From the NCBI RefSeq assembly GCF_005222675.1, contig NZ_STGE01000048.1:1-64000 (forward strand): DNA of 64,000 nucleotides, given 5' to 3'. The DNA is from Mycolicibacterium sp. CR10. Its GTDB lineage: Bacteria > Actinomycetota > Actinomycetes > Mycobacteriales > Mycobacteriaceae. Both the position numbers and the translations under genes were made by a program. The notes under the pieces were generated by a model, which saw nothing but the letters and a program-made list of their open reading frames with translations, did not search any database and had not been told where the DNA came from. Positions 51,535 through 60,096 of this stretch are shown piece after piece. Numbering within the stretch: the stretch's first letter is position 1; each line of letters opens with the position of its first letter.

Positions 51535-52100
51535 CCTACAAGATCGACCCCGACGTCCTGCACACGGTGGCGACGCAGGTCGTCGGCACCCCACTCGACG
51601 GCGGCGAGCTGACCACCCGGGCGACCGAGTTGCTGTCCGCGGCGTACCCCGACCTGATCGATCCCACACCCGGGAGGTGGGTGGGCAGCAAGGCCGGAGG
51701 CATCCTCGGGAAGGTCCGATTCCTCTACTTCAGTCCGCGGGAGTACATCGTGATCTTCGGGTCTCCGACCGGGACACAGGGCTTTTCGGGACGCTACAAG
51801 CACGTCGACATCCACAAGTACCTGATCGCGGGCCGGATCGACTCCTACGACCTGGAGTCCGACGACCCCCTGCCGCTGCCACCGCTGCTTCCCGGCGACC
51901 ACACGTGTCTGGAGCGGGGCCGCGCCAGGGGCTTGACCATCCACCCCGGCTCCTGGCACATCGAGTACGGCCGCGGCGCCGTCGCCACCACGCTGCCGTT
52001 CGCGATGGTGGACACGCTGCTGGTGTCGCTGGAGTTCGAGTCGCTACGGCGATCGACCGTGGAGTTCGCCAAGCTCGTCCGCCGCCGGCGCCGCCACTGA
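51531..52100 (+). CDS. ERG2 / sigma-1 receptor family protein (sterol C8-isomerase-like)
   Basis: 189 residues. The pattern of fungal ERG2 and animal sigma-1 receptor is clear: SGRY (86-89), a spaced HKYLIAGRID, PGDHTCLERG and then HPGSWHIEYGRGAVATTLPFAMVDTL, which matches the family's WxxEYGRGxxxxxLxFAxxDT signature. ERG2 shifts the sterol C8-C9 double bond to C7-C8. Unlike eukaryotic members it lacks the N-terminal TM helix. Start ATG 51531 overlaps the P450 stop (ATGA). Family assignment is by remembered motif, not search. Confidence 0.83.
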   Translation: MTYKIDPDVLHTVATQVVGTPLDGGELTTRATELLSAAYPDLIDPTPGRWVGSKAGGILGKVRFLYFSPREYIVIFGSPTGTQGFSGRYKHVDIHKYLIAGRIDSYDLESDDPLPLPPLLPGDHTCLERGRARGLTIHPGSWHIEYGRGAVATTLPFAMVDTLLVSLEFESLRRSTVEFAKLVRRRRRH

Positions 52101-52102
52101 AC

Positions 52103-52167
52103 CCCCGCCGGAACGGTATTCCAGCAGCGAAGTTTCGAGTGATGGCCTGCTGGAATACCGTTCCGGC
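52103..52167. repeat. Convergent-junction palindromic element, copy 2
   Basis: Perfect 23-bp arms at 52103-52125 and 52145-52167 (arm begins CCGCCGGAACGGTATTCC) around a 19-base middle with CGAGTGATGGCC-type sequence. It lies between the stops of the ERG2-like gene and the methyltransferase. Same family as the elements at 16643 and 61609. Confidence 0.8.
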
Positions 52168-52169
52168 GG

Positions 52170-53396
52170 TCAGGAAGCGGGCGACGTCGCCAGGATCTGG
52201 TCGACACCCATGCGGCCCTCTTCGAAGGCCAGCCCACCGCCCACCAGGTAAAGCCGCCACACCCGCGCCACCTCGTCGCCGACCAGGGCAACGAACTCGT
52301 CGTAGCGATCCTCGAACGTCTCGATCCAGCGGTCGACGGTCCGCACGTAGTGCTCCCGCATCGCCTCGACGCCGCGGATCTCGAAACCACTGTCCTGCAG
52401 GTACTTCAGCGTCTGCCAGAGCGGCCTCATGTGCATATCGGGGGCGATGTAGGACTCGATGAACGCACCGCCACCCGGGGCGGCGTCGGCGCGGCGCGAC
52501 ATCTGCTGTAGCAGCAGCGATCCGCCCGGCCTCAGCGCACCGAACATCACGCCCGCGTAGGTTCCGTAGTTCTGCTCTCCGACGTGCTCGCCCATCTCGA
52601 TGGAGCTGACGGCGTCGAACTGCCCGTCGGCGTCCACCTCCCGGTAATCCTGCAGCCGCACCTCGACGCGATCGGTCAGGCCGAGGCGCGCAATGCGTTC
52701 GGTGATGAAGTCGCGTTGCTGAGCAGACAGGGTGATCCCGGTGGCGTGCACGCCGTACTGCTGCGCGGCGTGCAGAACCATTGATCCCCAACCACATCCG
52801 ACGTCGAGCAGGCGCTGCCCCGGCTGCAGGTCCAGCTTGCGGCAGACGCGGTCGAGCTTGGCGGTCTGGGCGTCGTACAGCGATTGATCAGCATGTTCGA
52901 AATAGGCCGACGAATAGGCCATGTGTTCGTCGAGCAGCAGCTGGTAAAACTCGTTGGACAGGTCGTAGTGGTGGGCGATCGCGGCCCTGTCCCGGAGCCT
53001 GGTATGCAACCGGCCGGTCAGCCGGGCCTCCGATTCCGGCGCCCTGGGCGGCGGTCCGATCGCACCGAGTCGCGCGGCGGCGACGATCGCACCGACCTTG
53101 TCCCGCAACGTCAATGACGTTGTCGGCGGCTGAGCCCTGGCCGCCTGCCACGCCTGGCGGAATCCGTCGGCGAGGTCGCCGTCGACGTCGATGTCGCCGG
53201 TCACGTAGGAACGTGCCAACCCCATCTCCCCGGGCGCCCACATCAGCCGACGCAACGCGCGGCGCGACCTCAGGACCAGAACGGGACCGTCAGCCGGCCC
53301 CGCCTCGGAGCCGTCCCACGCGCGGACACGCACCGGCAGATCCACGCCGGCGATGTCGCGCACCACCGTGGCCAACCGGCCGGCCACATCGGTCAC
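52170..53396 (-). CDS. Cyclopropane-fatty-acid / mycolate cyclopropane synthase-type methyltransferase with N-terminal extension
   Basis: 408 residues. The N-terminal 130 residues form the CFA-synthase-type extension (MWAPGEMGLARSYVTGDIDVDGDL). The catalytic part has IAHHYDLSNEFYQLLLDE, MAYSSAYF, the SAM loop LLDVGCGWGSM and IEMGEHVGEQNY. More like UfaA1 or plain CFA synthases than like the 300-residue mycolate enzymes at 14697 and 15727. Modifies unsaturated phospholipid acyl chains or related lipids. GTG 53396 overlaps the preceding SRPBCC stop (GTGA). Confidence 0.9.
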   Translation of the reverse strand: MTDVAGRLATVVRDIAGVDLPVRVRAWDGSEAGPADGPVLVLRSRRALRRLMWAPGEMGLARSYVTGDIDVDGDLADGFRQAWQAARAQPPTTSLTLRDKVGAIVAAARLGAIGPPPRAPESEARLTGRLHTRLRDRAAIAHHYDLSNEFYQLLLDEHMAYSSAYFEHADQSLYDAQTAKLDRVCRKLDLQPGQRLLDVGCGWGSMVLHAAQQYGVHATGITLSAQQRDFITERIARLGLTDRVEVRLQDYREVDADGQFDAVSSIEMGEHVGEQNYGTYAGVMFGALRPGGSLLLQQMSRRADAAPGGGAFIESYIAPDMHMRPLWQTLKYLQDSGFEIRGVEAMREHYVRTVDRWIETFEDRYDEFVALVGDEVARVWRLYLVGGGLAFEEGRMGVDQILATSPAS

Positions 53397-53839
53397 GAGG
53401 GCGCGAAGACCGACTTGAAACGCTCCAGCGAGTCCCGGATGTCGGACTTCAAGGCACCCGCGACCACCATGCCGATCGGCCCGAACAGCGCCGGTCCCCC
53501 CAGATGCACGTCGAACGTCACCGTCGATGTGGCCGGATCCTCGGTGTGGGGTTTGACCTTGCCGATGAGCTTGACCTTGACGCCGCCCTTGCCGTCGCCG
53601 TTGAGCGTCATCGCCTCCGGCGGCCTGTAGTGCACGACCGTCCATCGCATCCGATTGGGCATGCCCTTGACCTCGACGATCGAGTCGAGAACCGTGCCCT
53701 TTTCGATGGTGTCAGGCAGCTTCGAACGCCACACCCGGTGGATGGAGAGCCACTCCCGGTACCGAGACAGATCCGACGCGCTCGCCCACGCCTTTTCCGG
53801 CGGTAAGGGCACATCGATAGAAACGGATAACTTAGCCAT
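53393..53839 (-). CDS. SRPBCC-family protein, Rv0910-like (putative toxin)
   Basis: 148 residues, START/SRPBCC fold: KLSVSIDVPLPPEKAWASASDLSRYREWLS at the N terminus and GMVVAGALKSDIRDSLERFKSVF at the C-terminal helix. In M. tuberculosis the protein at this syntenic place, Rv0910, is reported as the toxin of a pair with Rv0909. The gene order here (ctpE, antitoxin-like, SRPBCC) is the same. A lipid-binding role is an alternative, given the overlap with the lipid methyltransferase gene. Confidence 0.85.
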   Translation of the reverse strand: MAKLSVSIDVPLPPEKAWASASDLSRYREWLSIHRVWRSKLPDTIEKGTVLDSIVEVKGMPNRMRWTVVHYRPPEAMTLNGDGKGGVKVKLIGKVKPHTEDPATSTVTFDVHLGGPALFGPIGMVVAGALKSDIRDSLERFKSVFAPS

Positions 53840-53853
53840 GCGGCGAGGTCCGC

Positions 53854-54135
53854 CTACGAGATGGGCGGAGCCGTCGGGGGTTGCTGCTGCGGCGGGGATC
53901 CAGGCGGCGGCTGAGGTGGCGGCACCTGACCGGACTGCTGCCCTGGGGGAACCTGTCCGCCCGCGGTGGTGTTGTCCTGGACGGCCTTCTTGGCGGCGTC
54001 CTGGACTTTGTCGATCGTCGACGCGTACTTGCCCTGTGTCTTCTTGTCGACGAGGTCGCCGGCCTTGTTGATCACGGTGTCGACCTTGTCGGCGTTCTTG
54101 CCCAACAGGTCCTTGGCTTTGTCCAGAAATCCCAT
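53854..54135 (-). CDS. Rv0909-like antitoxin-family protein
   Basis: 93 residues. N-terminal half is amphipathic and helical: MGFLDKAKDLLGKNADKVDT, KAGDLVDKKTQGKYASTIDK, as in the MT0933-type antitoxin family. The second half is a Pro/Gln-rich tail. Located 14 bases upstream of the SRPBCC gene and 9 bases after ctpE, reproducing the Rv0908-Rv0909-Rv0910 order. The Pro/Gln-rich tail looks longer than in the tubercle-bacillus protein; this is from memory. Confidence 0.85.
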   Translation of the reverse strand: MGFLDKAKDLLGKNADKVDTVINKAGDLVDKKTQGKYASTIDKVQDAAKKAVQDNTTAGGQVPPGQQSGQVPPPQPPPGSPPQQQPPTAPPIS

Positions 54136-54144
54136 GGCCCAACC

Positions 54145-56568
54145 CTACCGGTCGGGCTCGCGCCACAACCTGCGGCGTTCGCCCAGCACCCGGCCCTGCA
54201 CCCACCAGATGACTTCGACGACGGCGGCTCCGAGCAGTCCGATGATCAGCGCCGTCGACGTGATCGCCATGTTCGTCGGGTCCAGCAGGAACAGCTTCCA
54301 CGCCAGCGGGATGCTGAAGATCACCACGTAGGCCAGACCCGACACCGCGACCAGTGCCACCCGCCACCATTCGTAGGGACGGGCCACCACGGCCAGCACC
54401 CACACCGCCGCAACCAACAGCGTGATCAGCGCCGCGGTGGACGCCTGCGTCTGCTCGACCTCGGAAGCATCCTGACCCTGGTAGGCCAACAGGTACGACG
54501 TGAAGGTCGCAATACCGACGGCCAGTCCCGACGGCAGCGCCGAGGTCATCACCCGCCGCACGAAGCCGGGTTGGGCGCGCTCCTTGTTCGGAGCCAGCGA
54601 CAGGACGAACGCCGGTATGCCGATGGTGAACCAGGCCGCGATCGTCACGTGGATCGGCTGGAACGGGAACAGGAGGGGGTCGGTTCCAAAGATCTTCGCC
54701 GACAGCCCGCCCAGCCCGACGAGCACCGCCAGCAGCACCGAGTAGACGGTCTTGGTGAGGAACAGGTTCGAGACGCGTTCGATGTTGCCGATCACCCGCC
54801 TGCCCTCACCGACGACAAAGGGCAACGTGGCGAACTTGTTGTCCAGCAACACGATCTGCGCCACCGCGCGCGACGCGGAGCTGCCCGAGCCCATCGCGAC
54901 ACCGATGTCGGCGTCCTTGAGCGCCAACACGTCGTTGACGCCGTCGCCCGTCATTGCCACCGTGTGGCCGCGCGACTGCAGTGCGTGCACCATCGCGCGC
55001 TTCTGGTCAGGGCGCACCCTGCCGAACGTCGTGTACTCCTCCAGGGTGTCGGCCAGCGCGTCGGGCGTATCCGGCAGCTTGCGGGCGTCCATCGTCTCGC
55101 CCTCCAAACCGAGCGACCCGGCAACCGCACCCACCGACACGGCGTTGTCGCCCGAGATCACCTTGACCGAGACCTTTTGCGAGGCAAAGTATTCCAGGGT
55201 GTCACGGGCATCGGGACGGACCCGTTGCTCGAGCACTACCAGCGCGGCCGGAGTCACCGCGCCGGGTGCGTCGGGGTCGTCGACGGGACGGTCGCTGGAA
55301 CCGAGCAGCAGCACCCGCAGGCCTCGCGCGCCGATCTGCTCGGCCTCCTCTGCCACCGGGGACGCGGGATCCAGCAGCACGTCGGGAGCGCCGATCACCC
55401 AGTTGCCGTGCTCGGCGTAGGAGGTGCCACTCCACTTGGTAGCCGATTTGAAGGGTGCCGCGGCGGTCGCACTCCAGCCCGGCGGCGTGTCGTAGGCCTC
55501 CGCGATGGCGGCCATGCTTGCGTTCGGGCGGGCATCGTCGGCGGCCATCTGAGCCAGCACCTCGGGGACTGTCCCTGGCCCGTCGCCGTCGAGCCCCTTC
55601 AGATCGCTGACCCGCATTCCGTTCTCGGTCAGCGTGCCCGTCTTGTCGGCACACACCACATCAACCCGGGCGAGACCCTCGATCGCCGGGAGTTCGTTGA
55701 CCAGACATTGTTTGCGGCCCAACCGGATTACGCCGACCGCGAAGGCGATCGACGTCATCAGCACCAATCCCTCGGGCACCATCGGGACGAGCGCGCCGAC
55801 CATCCGAAGTACCGATTCCCGCCACCCCGCGTCGGTGGTGAACAGCTGGGTGTAGATGATCAACGCCCCGGCGGGCACCAGCAGATAGGTGATGAACTGC
55901 AGGATCTTGTTGATGCCGCTGCGCAGTTCGGATTTCACCAGCGTGAACTTGGAGGCCTCCTCGGCGAGCTTGGCCGCGTAGGCCTCCCGGCCGACCTTGG
56001 TAGCACGATAGGCACCACTGCCCGCCACCACGAAGCTGCCCGACATCACGTGATCGCCGGCGTCCTTGGCGATCGGGTCGGCTTCGCCGGTGAGCAGCGA
56101 CTCGTCGACCTCGAGGTTGGCCTCCTCGAGGATCTCGCCGTCGACGACGATCTGATCACCGGGTCCCAGCTCGATCACGTCGTCCAGCACGACCTCGCTG
56201 GGGGCCAGCGGTATCGACACGGAGCCGGCGCCGGATTGCCTGCGCACCAGCGGTTTCGCCTGGCCGACGATGGCCAGCTTGTCCAGCGTCTGCTTGGCAC
56301 GCAGCTCCTGGATGATGCCGATCGCACTGTTGGCGATGATCAACAGACCGAACGCGCCGTTGATCACCGATCCCGTCGACAGCACGATGATGAACAGCAC
56401 ACCGAGGATGGCGTTGATCCGGGTGAAGACATTGCCGCGGACGATCTCCGAGACGCTGCGCGCCGCCCGCGTCGGCACGTCGTTGGTCTTGCCCTCGGCG
56501 ACGCGCTGGGCGACCTCGGCGTCGGAAAGACCGGCAGCGACCGAGGTCGTCGTGGTGGGGTCGCTCAT
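54145..56568 (-). CDS. ctpE: Cation-transporting P-type ATPase E
   Basis: 807 residues. P-type ATPase landmarks: LLTGEADPI in the actuator domain, phosphorylation site CADKTGTLTENG, GDGVNDVLALKDADIGVAMG in the P domain, and about ten TM helices. Named ctpE from synteny with Rv0908; CtpE is reported to import calcium in mycobacteria. ATG 56568 overlaps the stop of the lipoprotein gene (ATGA). Confidence 0.92.
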   Translation of the reverse strand: MSDPTTTTSVAAGLSDAEVAQRVAEGKTNDVPTRAARSVSEIVRGNVFTRINAILGVLFIIVLSTGSVINGAFGLLIIANSAIGIIQELRAKQTLDKLAIVGQAKPLVRRQSGAGSVSIPLAPSEVVLDDVIELGPGDQIVVDGEILEEANLEVDESLLTGEADPIAKDAGDHVMSGSFVVAGSGAYRATKVGREAYAAKLAEEASKFTLVKSELRSGINKILQFITYLLVPAGALIIYTQLFTTDAGWRESVLRMVGALVPMVPEGLVLMTSIAFAVGVIRLGRKQCLVNELPAIEGLARVDVVCADKTGTLTENGMRVSDLKGLDGDGPGTVPEVLAQMAADDARPNASMAAIAEAYDTPPGWSATAAAPFKSATKWSGTSYAEHGNWVIGAPDVLLDPASPVAEEAEQIGARGLRVLLLGSSDRPVDDPDAPGAVTPAALVVLEQRVRPDARDTLEYFASQKVSVKVISGDNAVSVGAVAGSLGLEGETMDARKLPDTPDALADTLEEYTTFGRVRPDQKRAMVHALQSRGHTVAMTGDGVNDVLALKDADIGVAMGSGSSASRAVAQIVLLDNKFATLPFVVGEGRRVIGNIERVSNLFLTKTVYSVLLAVLVGLGGLSAKIFGTDPLLFPFQPIHVTIAAWFTIGIPAFVLSLAPNKERAQPGFVRRVMTSALPSGLAVGIATFTSYLLAYQGQDASEVEQTQASTAALITLLVAAVWVLAVVARPYEWWRVALVAVSGLAYVVIFSIPLAWKLFLLDPTNMAITSTALIIGLLGAAVVEVIWWVQGRVLGERRRLWREPDR

Positions 56569-58187
56569 CGGGAGAACGTCCCTTTGCCATCCTCGTCGTA
56601 ATACTCCAGCCTCAGCCAGTCGCCGTCGAAGGTCGCTTTCGAGATACTGCCGGGCGGTGAGTTCTCGGTGACGAAGGAGAACGTGAAGACGTCACCGTCC
56701 CAATGCTTCAGCGGCACGACCAGTTTCGGCCCGAGCGCGAGCTGCAGACCATCGGCCGTCTCGGTCACCCGGGCAGGACCCCAGAACGTATTGCTGTACT
56801 GGCCGACGTAGCTCGCCAATGGCGCTGGTGGAGCGGGGTTGGCCGGCGGCCGCTGACCGACGAGCGAACCCACTGGCTGCTCCATCTCGACGAACGCCTG
56901 ATGGTAAAGCTCCCACCAGTCCTCGCGAACCTCACCGAACTGAACCAGGTCGGCGAACTGCGCCGTCAGCGACTCCGGCACTCCCGACGGTGTCGCGTTG
57001 GTGAGCGCGACGATCGCCACGTCGGCCGACGGCAACGCGACGAAGTTGGTCCCCGCACCCAATTCGAATGCACCAGAATGGCTGAGCTCCTGCCGCGCCC
57101 CCGACGTCGTCCCGACGTTGAAGCCGAAGCCGTAGAAGCCCGAGCGCATCGCGGGCTCGGAGGCGGGGCTCGACACGCTCTGCGGGGTCAGCGCGGGCAG
57201 CAGTGCCTTCGGGTCGACGACCTGTTTCCCGTTGTGGGTTCCGTTCGCGAGCAGCATGGTCAGCCACTTCGACACGTCGTTCACCGAACTGCTGACACCA
57301 CCGGCGGGCGCTTCGGCCTGCGGGTCGCGGACGTATTCCGGCTGATACTTCCCGTCGATATGGATGTGCCCGACGGCACGGTCGGGCCGGGCCAGGTACT
57401 CGTCGAGGCGGGAACTGGTCGACGTCATCCCCAGCGGTCCATACAGCGCGTCCTGGCTGAGGTCCTCCCACGACTTGCCTGCCGACACCGCGACCGCCTC
57501 GGCACCGGCGGTAAACCCGAAGTTCGTGTAGGCGTAGGAGATTCGGAAGGGGTCGAGCGGAAAGTCACGCAGCTTCTCCAGCACCACGCGTCTGTCGTAA
57601 CCGAGGTCCTCCAGCAGATCGCCTGCGTGGTCGGGCAATCCGGAGCGGTGCGAGAGCATGTCGCCGACGGTGACCATCTTCGTGACGCCGGGGTCGGCCA
57701 GCGCGAACCAGGGCAGCTTGTCGACGAGGGGCGTGTCCCAGCTGAGCGCGCCTTCACCGACCTGGTGGGCGACGACGGTGGCAGCCAGCGGCTTCGATAG
57801 CGACGCCAGCTGGAACACCGTGTCGGGGTTGACCTTGTTGTCGGGGTTGTCCGACACACTGCCCGCGCGGTTGTCCTTCACACCGAAGCCCTTGGAGTAC
57901 ACGGTCTTGCCGCCATGGACGACGGCGACCGCCATGCCCGGAATACCGGACTTGGCCATCAGGTCCTCGACCATGGCGTCCAGCCGACCCACCGCGTTCT
58001 CCACCGCGTTCTCCGGGAGCGGCATTGCCGGCACCAGGGGCGGCGGGACCGCAGCGGACGGCGGGGCTGCCGACGATGACGACGACGGGGACGCCGTGGT
58101 CTCGCCAAGATCGCCCCGATCGGCACCGCAACCCGCCGACAGCGCGACCACCACCGCGAGCGCGGCCACCCGGGCCGTGGGGTTCAT
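56565..58187 (-). CDS. Beta-lactamase-family (class C / penicillin-binding) lipoprotein, Rv0907-like
   Basis: 540 residues. Lipoprotein signal with lipobox LSAGC (Cys20), then a Ser/Pro-rich linker. Serine-hydrolase domain with SLSK (Ser129, Lys132), YTN of AYTNFGF and HSGAFELGAG. The C-terminal 100 residues form an extra beta domain (VGQYSNTFWGPARVTE). Probably a surface esterase or DD-peptidase-like enzyme rather than a resistance beta-lactamase. Start ATG 58187 gives the signal peptide. Syntenic with Rv0907. Confidence 0.88.
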   Translation of the reverse strand: MNPTARVAALAVVVALSAGCGADRGDLGETTASPSSSSSAAPPSAAVPPPLVPAMPLPENAVENAVGRLDAMVEDLMAKSGIPGMAVAVVHGGKTVYSKGFGVKDNRAGSVSDNPDNKVNPDTVFQLASLSKPLAATVVAHQVGEGALSWDTPLVDKLPWFALADPGVTKMVTVGDMLSHRSGLPDHAGDLLEDLGYDRRVVLEKLRDFPLDPFRISYAYTNFGFTAGAEAVAVSAGKSWEDLSQDALYGPLGMTSTSSRLDEYLARPDRAVGHIHIDGKYQPEYVRDPQAEAPAGGVSSSVNDVSKWLTMLLANGTHNGKQVVDPKALLPALTPQSVSSPASEPAMRSGFYGFGFNVGTTSGARQELSHSGAFELGAGTNFVALPSADVAIVALTNATPSGVPESLTAQFADLVQFGEVREDWWELYHQAFVEMEQPVGSLVGQRPPANPAPPAPLASYVGQYSNTFWGPARVTETADGLQLALGPKLVVPLKHWDGDVFTFSFVTENSPPGSISKATFDGDWLRLEYYDEDGKGTFSR

Positions 58188-58215
58188 GATCAGCACCGTA
58201 ACCCGTCGGGACGGT

Positions 58216-59334
58216 CTACATCTGCCACCACGGCTCGAATGTCGACTCGGCGTCGACGCGGGCCCCCGGTATCGGCACCGCGATGCGGACACGCTCGGCT
58301 TCGGCGGCCGCCACCAGTCGCTCGACCGGCTCCGCCCACGGATGCGGCGCCAGGCGGAACGTGGCCCAGTGGACGGGGACCAGCAGGCCGCTGTCGTCGC
58401 CGGTCAGGTCGAGATGTGCACGCACCGCTTCTTCGGGATTCATGTGGATGTCGGCGAACGCCGGGTGGTAGGCGCCGATCGGTAGCAGCGTCAGGTCGAA
58501 CGGGCCGTGCTCGGCCCCGATCTCGGCGAAGCTCTTCGTGTAGCCGGTGTCCCCGCCGAAGAACGCGCGGTGCGCCGGCCCGGCGATCACCCAGGACGCC
58601 CACAGCGTGGTGTCACGGGCAAACAACCGGCCGGAGAAATGACGGGCCGGTGTGCAGGTCAGCGTCAGCTCGCCGATGCTGTGGCTCTCGTACCAGTCCA
58701 GTTCGACGATGCGGCTGTCGGGAATGCCCCACTTGCGCAGGTGCGCGCCGATGCCCAGCGGCACGACGAACGGCGCGCGCTGGCTGTGGGCCAGCGCGAT
58801 GGTGGTGTCGATGTCGAGGTGGTCGTAGTGGTCGTGGCTGATCAGCACCGCGTCGACGGCGGGCAGCGATTCCAGCAGCAGCGGCGCCTCGTGCATCCGC
58901 TGGGGACCCACCGCCCGTGACGGTGAGCAGCGCTGGCTCCAGACCGGGTCGACCAGCACCCGGTAACCGTCGACCTCGATCAGCGCGCTGGAGTGCCCGT
59001 ACCATCGGGCCGCGGCTTCTGACGGCGCGATGTCCGCGGGCGGCTCATCGGCCAGCGGGATGGGACCGGGCGGCTTGCCGTGCGAGCCCGCGTTGGCCAG
59101 GTCGCGCAGCAGCTTGCGCTGCAGTTCGCGATCCATGGGAAGTCCGGACGACGACGGCTCGAGGTTCTTGAACACCCCGTCGTGGTAGTGCGGTGAACGG
59201 TGCGCCACCGACGCGATCTCCGCCGGGGTGGCGCCCAACGCCGCCGGGGTGCCGTGTAACGCCCGCAGCGCCCATCCGCCGGCCAGCAACGAGGCCGTTC
59301 CGAACCCGAATCGCAGCGCCGCCCGCACCACCAT
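58216..59334 (-). CDS. Metallo-beta-lactamase-fold hydrolase (NAPE-PLD-like), Rv0906-like
   Basis: 372 residues, the size I recall for Rv0906. N-terminal hydrophobic segment (FGFGTASLLAGGWALRAL) suggests membrane association. The metal site is clear: ISHDHYDHLD, CTPARHFSGR, FFGGDTGY and PVHWATFRLA. The family includes N-acyl-phosphatidylethanolamine phospholipase D. ATG 59334 lies one base after the echA6 stop, so co-transcribed. Confidence 0.9.
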   Translation of the reverse strand: MVVRAALRFGFGTASLLAGGWALRALHGTPAALGATPAEIASVAHRSPHYHDGVFKNLEPSSSGLPMDRELQRKLLRDLANAGSHGKPPGPIPLADEPPADIAPSEAAARWYGHSSALIEVDGYRVLVDPVWSQRCSPSRAVGPQRMHEAPLLLESLPAVDAVLISHDHYDHLDIDTTIALAHSQRAPFVVPLGIGAHLRKWGIPDSRIVELDWYESHSIGELTLTCTPARHFSGRLFARDTTLWASWVIAGPAHRAFFGGDTGYTKSFAEIGAEHGPFDLTLLPIGAYHPAFADIHMNPEEAVRAHLDLTGDDSGLLVPVHWATFRLAPHPWAEPVERLVAAAEAERVRIAVPIPGARVDAESTFEPWWQM

Positions 59335-59335
59335 G

Positions 59336-60070
59336 TCAGGCGCCCTTGAACCGGGGCGGCCGCTTCTCGATGCGCGCCACCTGCGCCTCGATGATGTCCT
59401 GACTGCCCCACGCGCGGTCGAAGAGTTCCTGGTGCGCCGGCCGCGGATCCTCGTAGGCGCCGTCGTCGTTGAGCACCCGCTTGGCGTGCTGCAGCGCAAG
59501 AGGGGCAAACCCGGCGATTTCCTGCGCCCACGCCTGGGCATCGGCCAGCGTGCCGATCCTGTTGGCCATGCCGGTTTGCAGAGCGGTGTCTGAGGTCAAC
59601 CGCTCGGCTGCCAGCAGCATGCCTCGCGCCCGGCCGGCCCCGACCAGCGAGGTCAGCCTGCGGATGCTCCAGTTGTCCAGGGCGATGCCGTACTTCGCGA
59701 CCGGGAACTGGAAGTACGCCTCCGGCGCCACCACGCGCAGGTCGCAGATCATCGACAGGATGACGCCGGCGCCGATCGCCGGGCCGTTGATCGCGCCGAT
59801 CACCGGCACCGGCGCGGAGTCGATCGCCAGGTTCAACGCCCTGGCCTTGTCCGGCAACTCATCGGCGACGCCCTGGCCCCCCGATAGATCCGCGCCCGAG
59901 CTGAAGACGTGGCCCTGGCCGGTGAGGACGATCGCATGGACGTCTTCGGCGGCGGCCTTCTCGATCGATTCCCTCAGACTGTCGACGAGTTCGCTGTTGA
60001 GAGCGTTGCGACGCTCGGGTCGCTGCATCTCGAGCGTCATCACGTGGCCGTCCCGGGTCACTCCAATCAT
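59336..60070 (-). CDS. echA6: Enoyl-CoA hydratase/isomerase-family protein EchA6
   Basis: 244 residues. Crotonase fold: LTGQGHVFSSGADLSGGQ and INGPAIGAGVILSMICDLRV. The two catalytic Glu positions of true hydratases are not Glu here (GAGVILSMICDL; FQFPVAKYGIALDNW), as known for EchA6, which binds long-chain acyl-CoA and is proposed to shuttle it to FAS-II. Assigned by sequence pattern and synteny with Rv0905. Divergent from accD3 across a 26-base gap. Confidence 0.9.
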   Translation of the reverse strand: MIGVTRDGHVMTLEMQRPERRNALNSELVDSLRESIEKAAAEDVHAIVLTGQGHVFSSGADLSGGQGVADELPDKARALNLAIDSAPVPVIGAINGPAIGAGVILSMICDLRVVAPEAYFQFPVAKYGIALDNWSIRRLTSLVGAGRARGMLLAAERLTSDTALQTGMANRIGTLADAQAWAQEIAGFAPLALQHAKRVLNDDGAYEDPRPAHQELFDRAWGSQDIIEAQVARIEKRPPRFKGA

Positions 60071-60096
60071 GGGTCCACCCTAGTTACCCTTTCCCT

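Noticed and set aside
53881..56601. 906-codon plus-strand frame opposite ctpE
   Set aside because: Shadow of the P-type ATPase gene; no TM pattern or motif, while the opposite frame has DKTGT and GDGVND.
56565..58187. Beta-lactamase-family gene as an antibiotic-resistance determinant
   Set aside because: SxxK/YxN are present, but the long C-terminal extra domain, lipoprotein anchor and conserved housekeeping context indicate an esterase or peptidase-like role.
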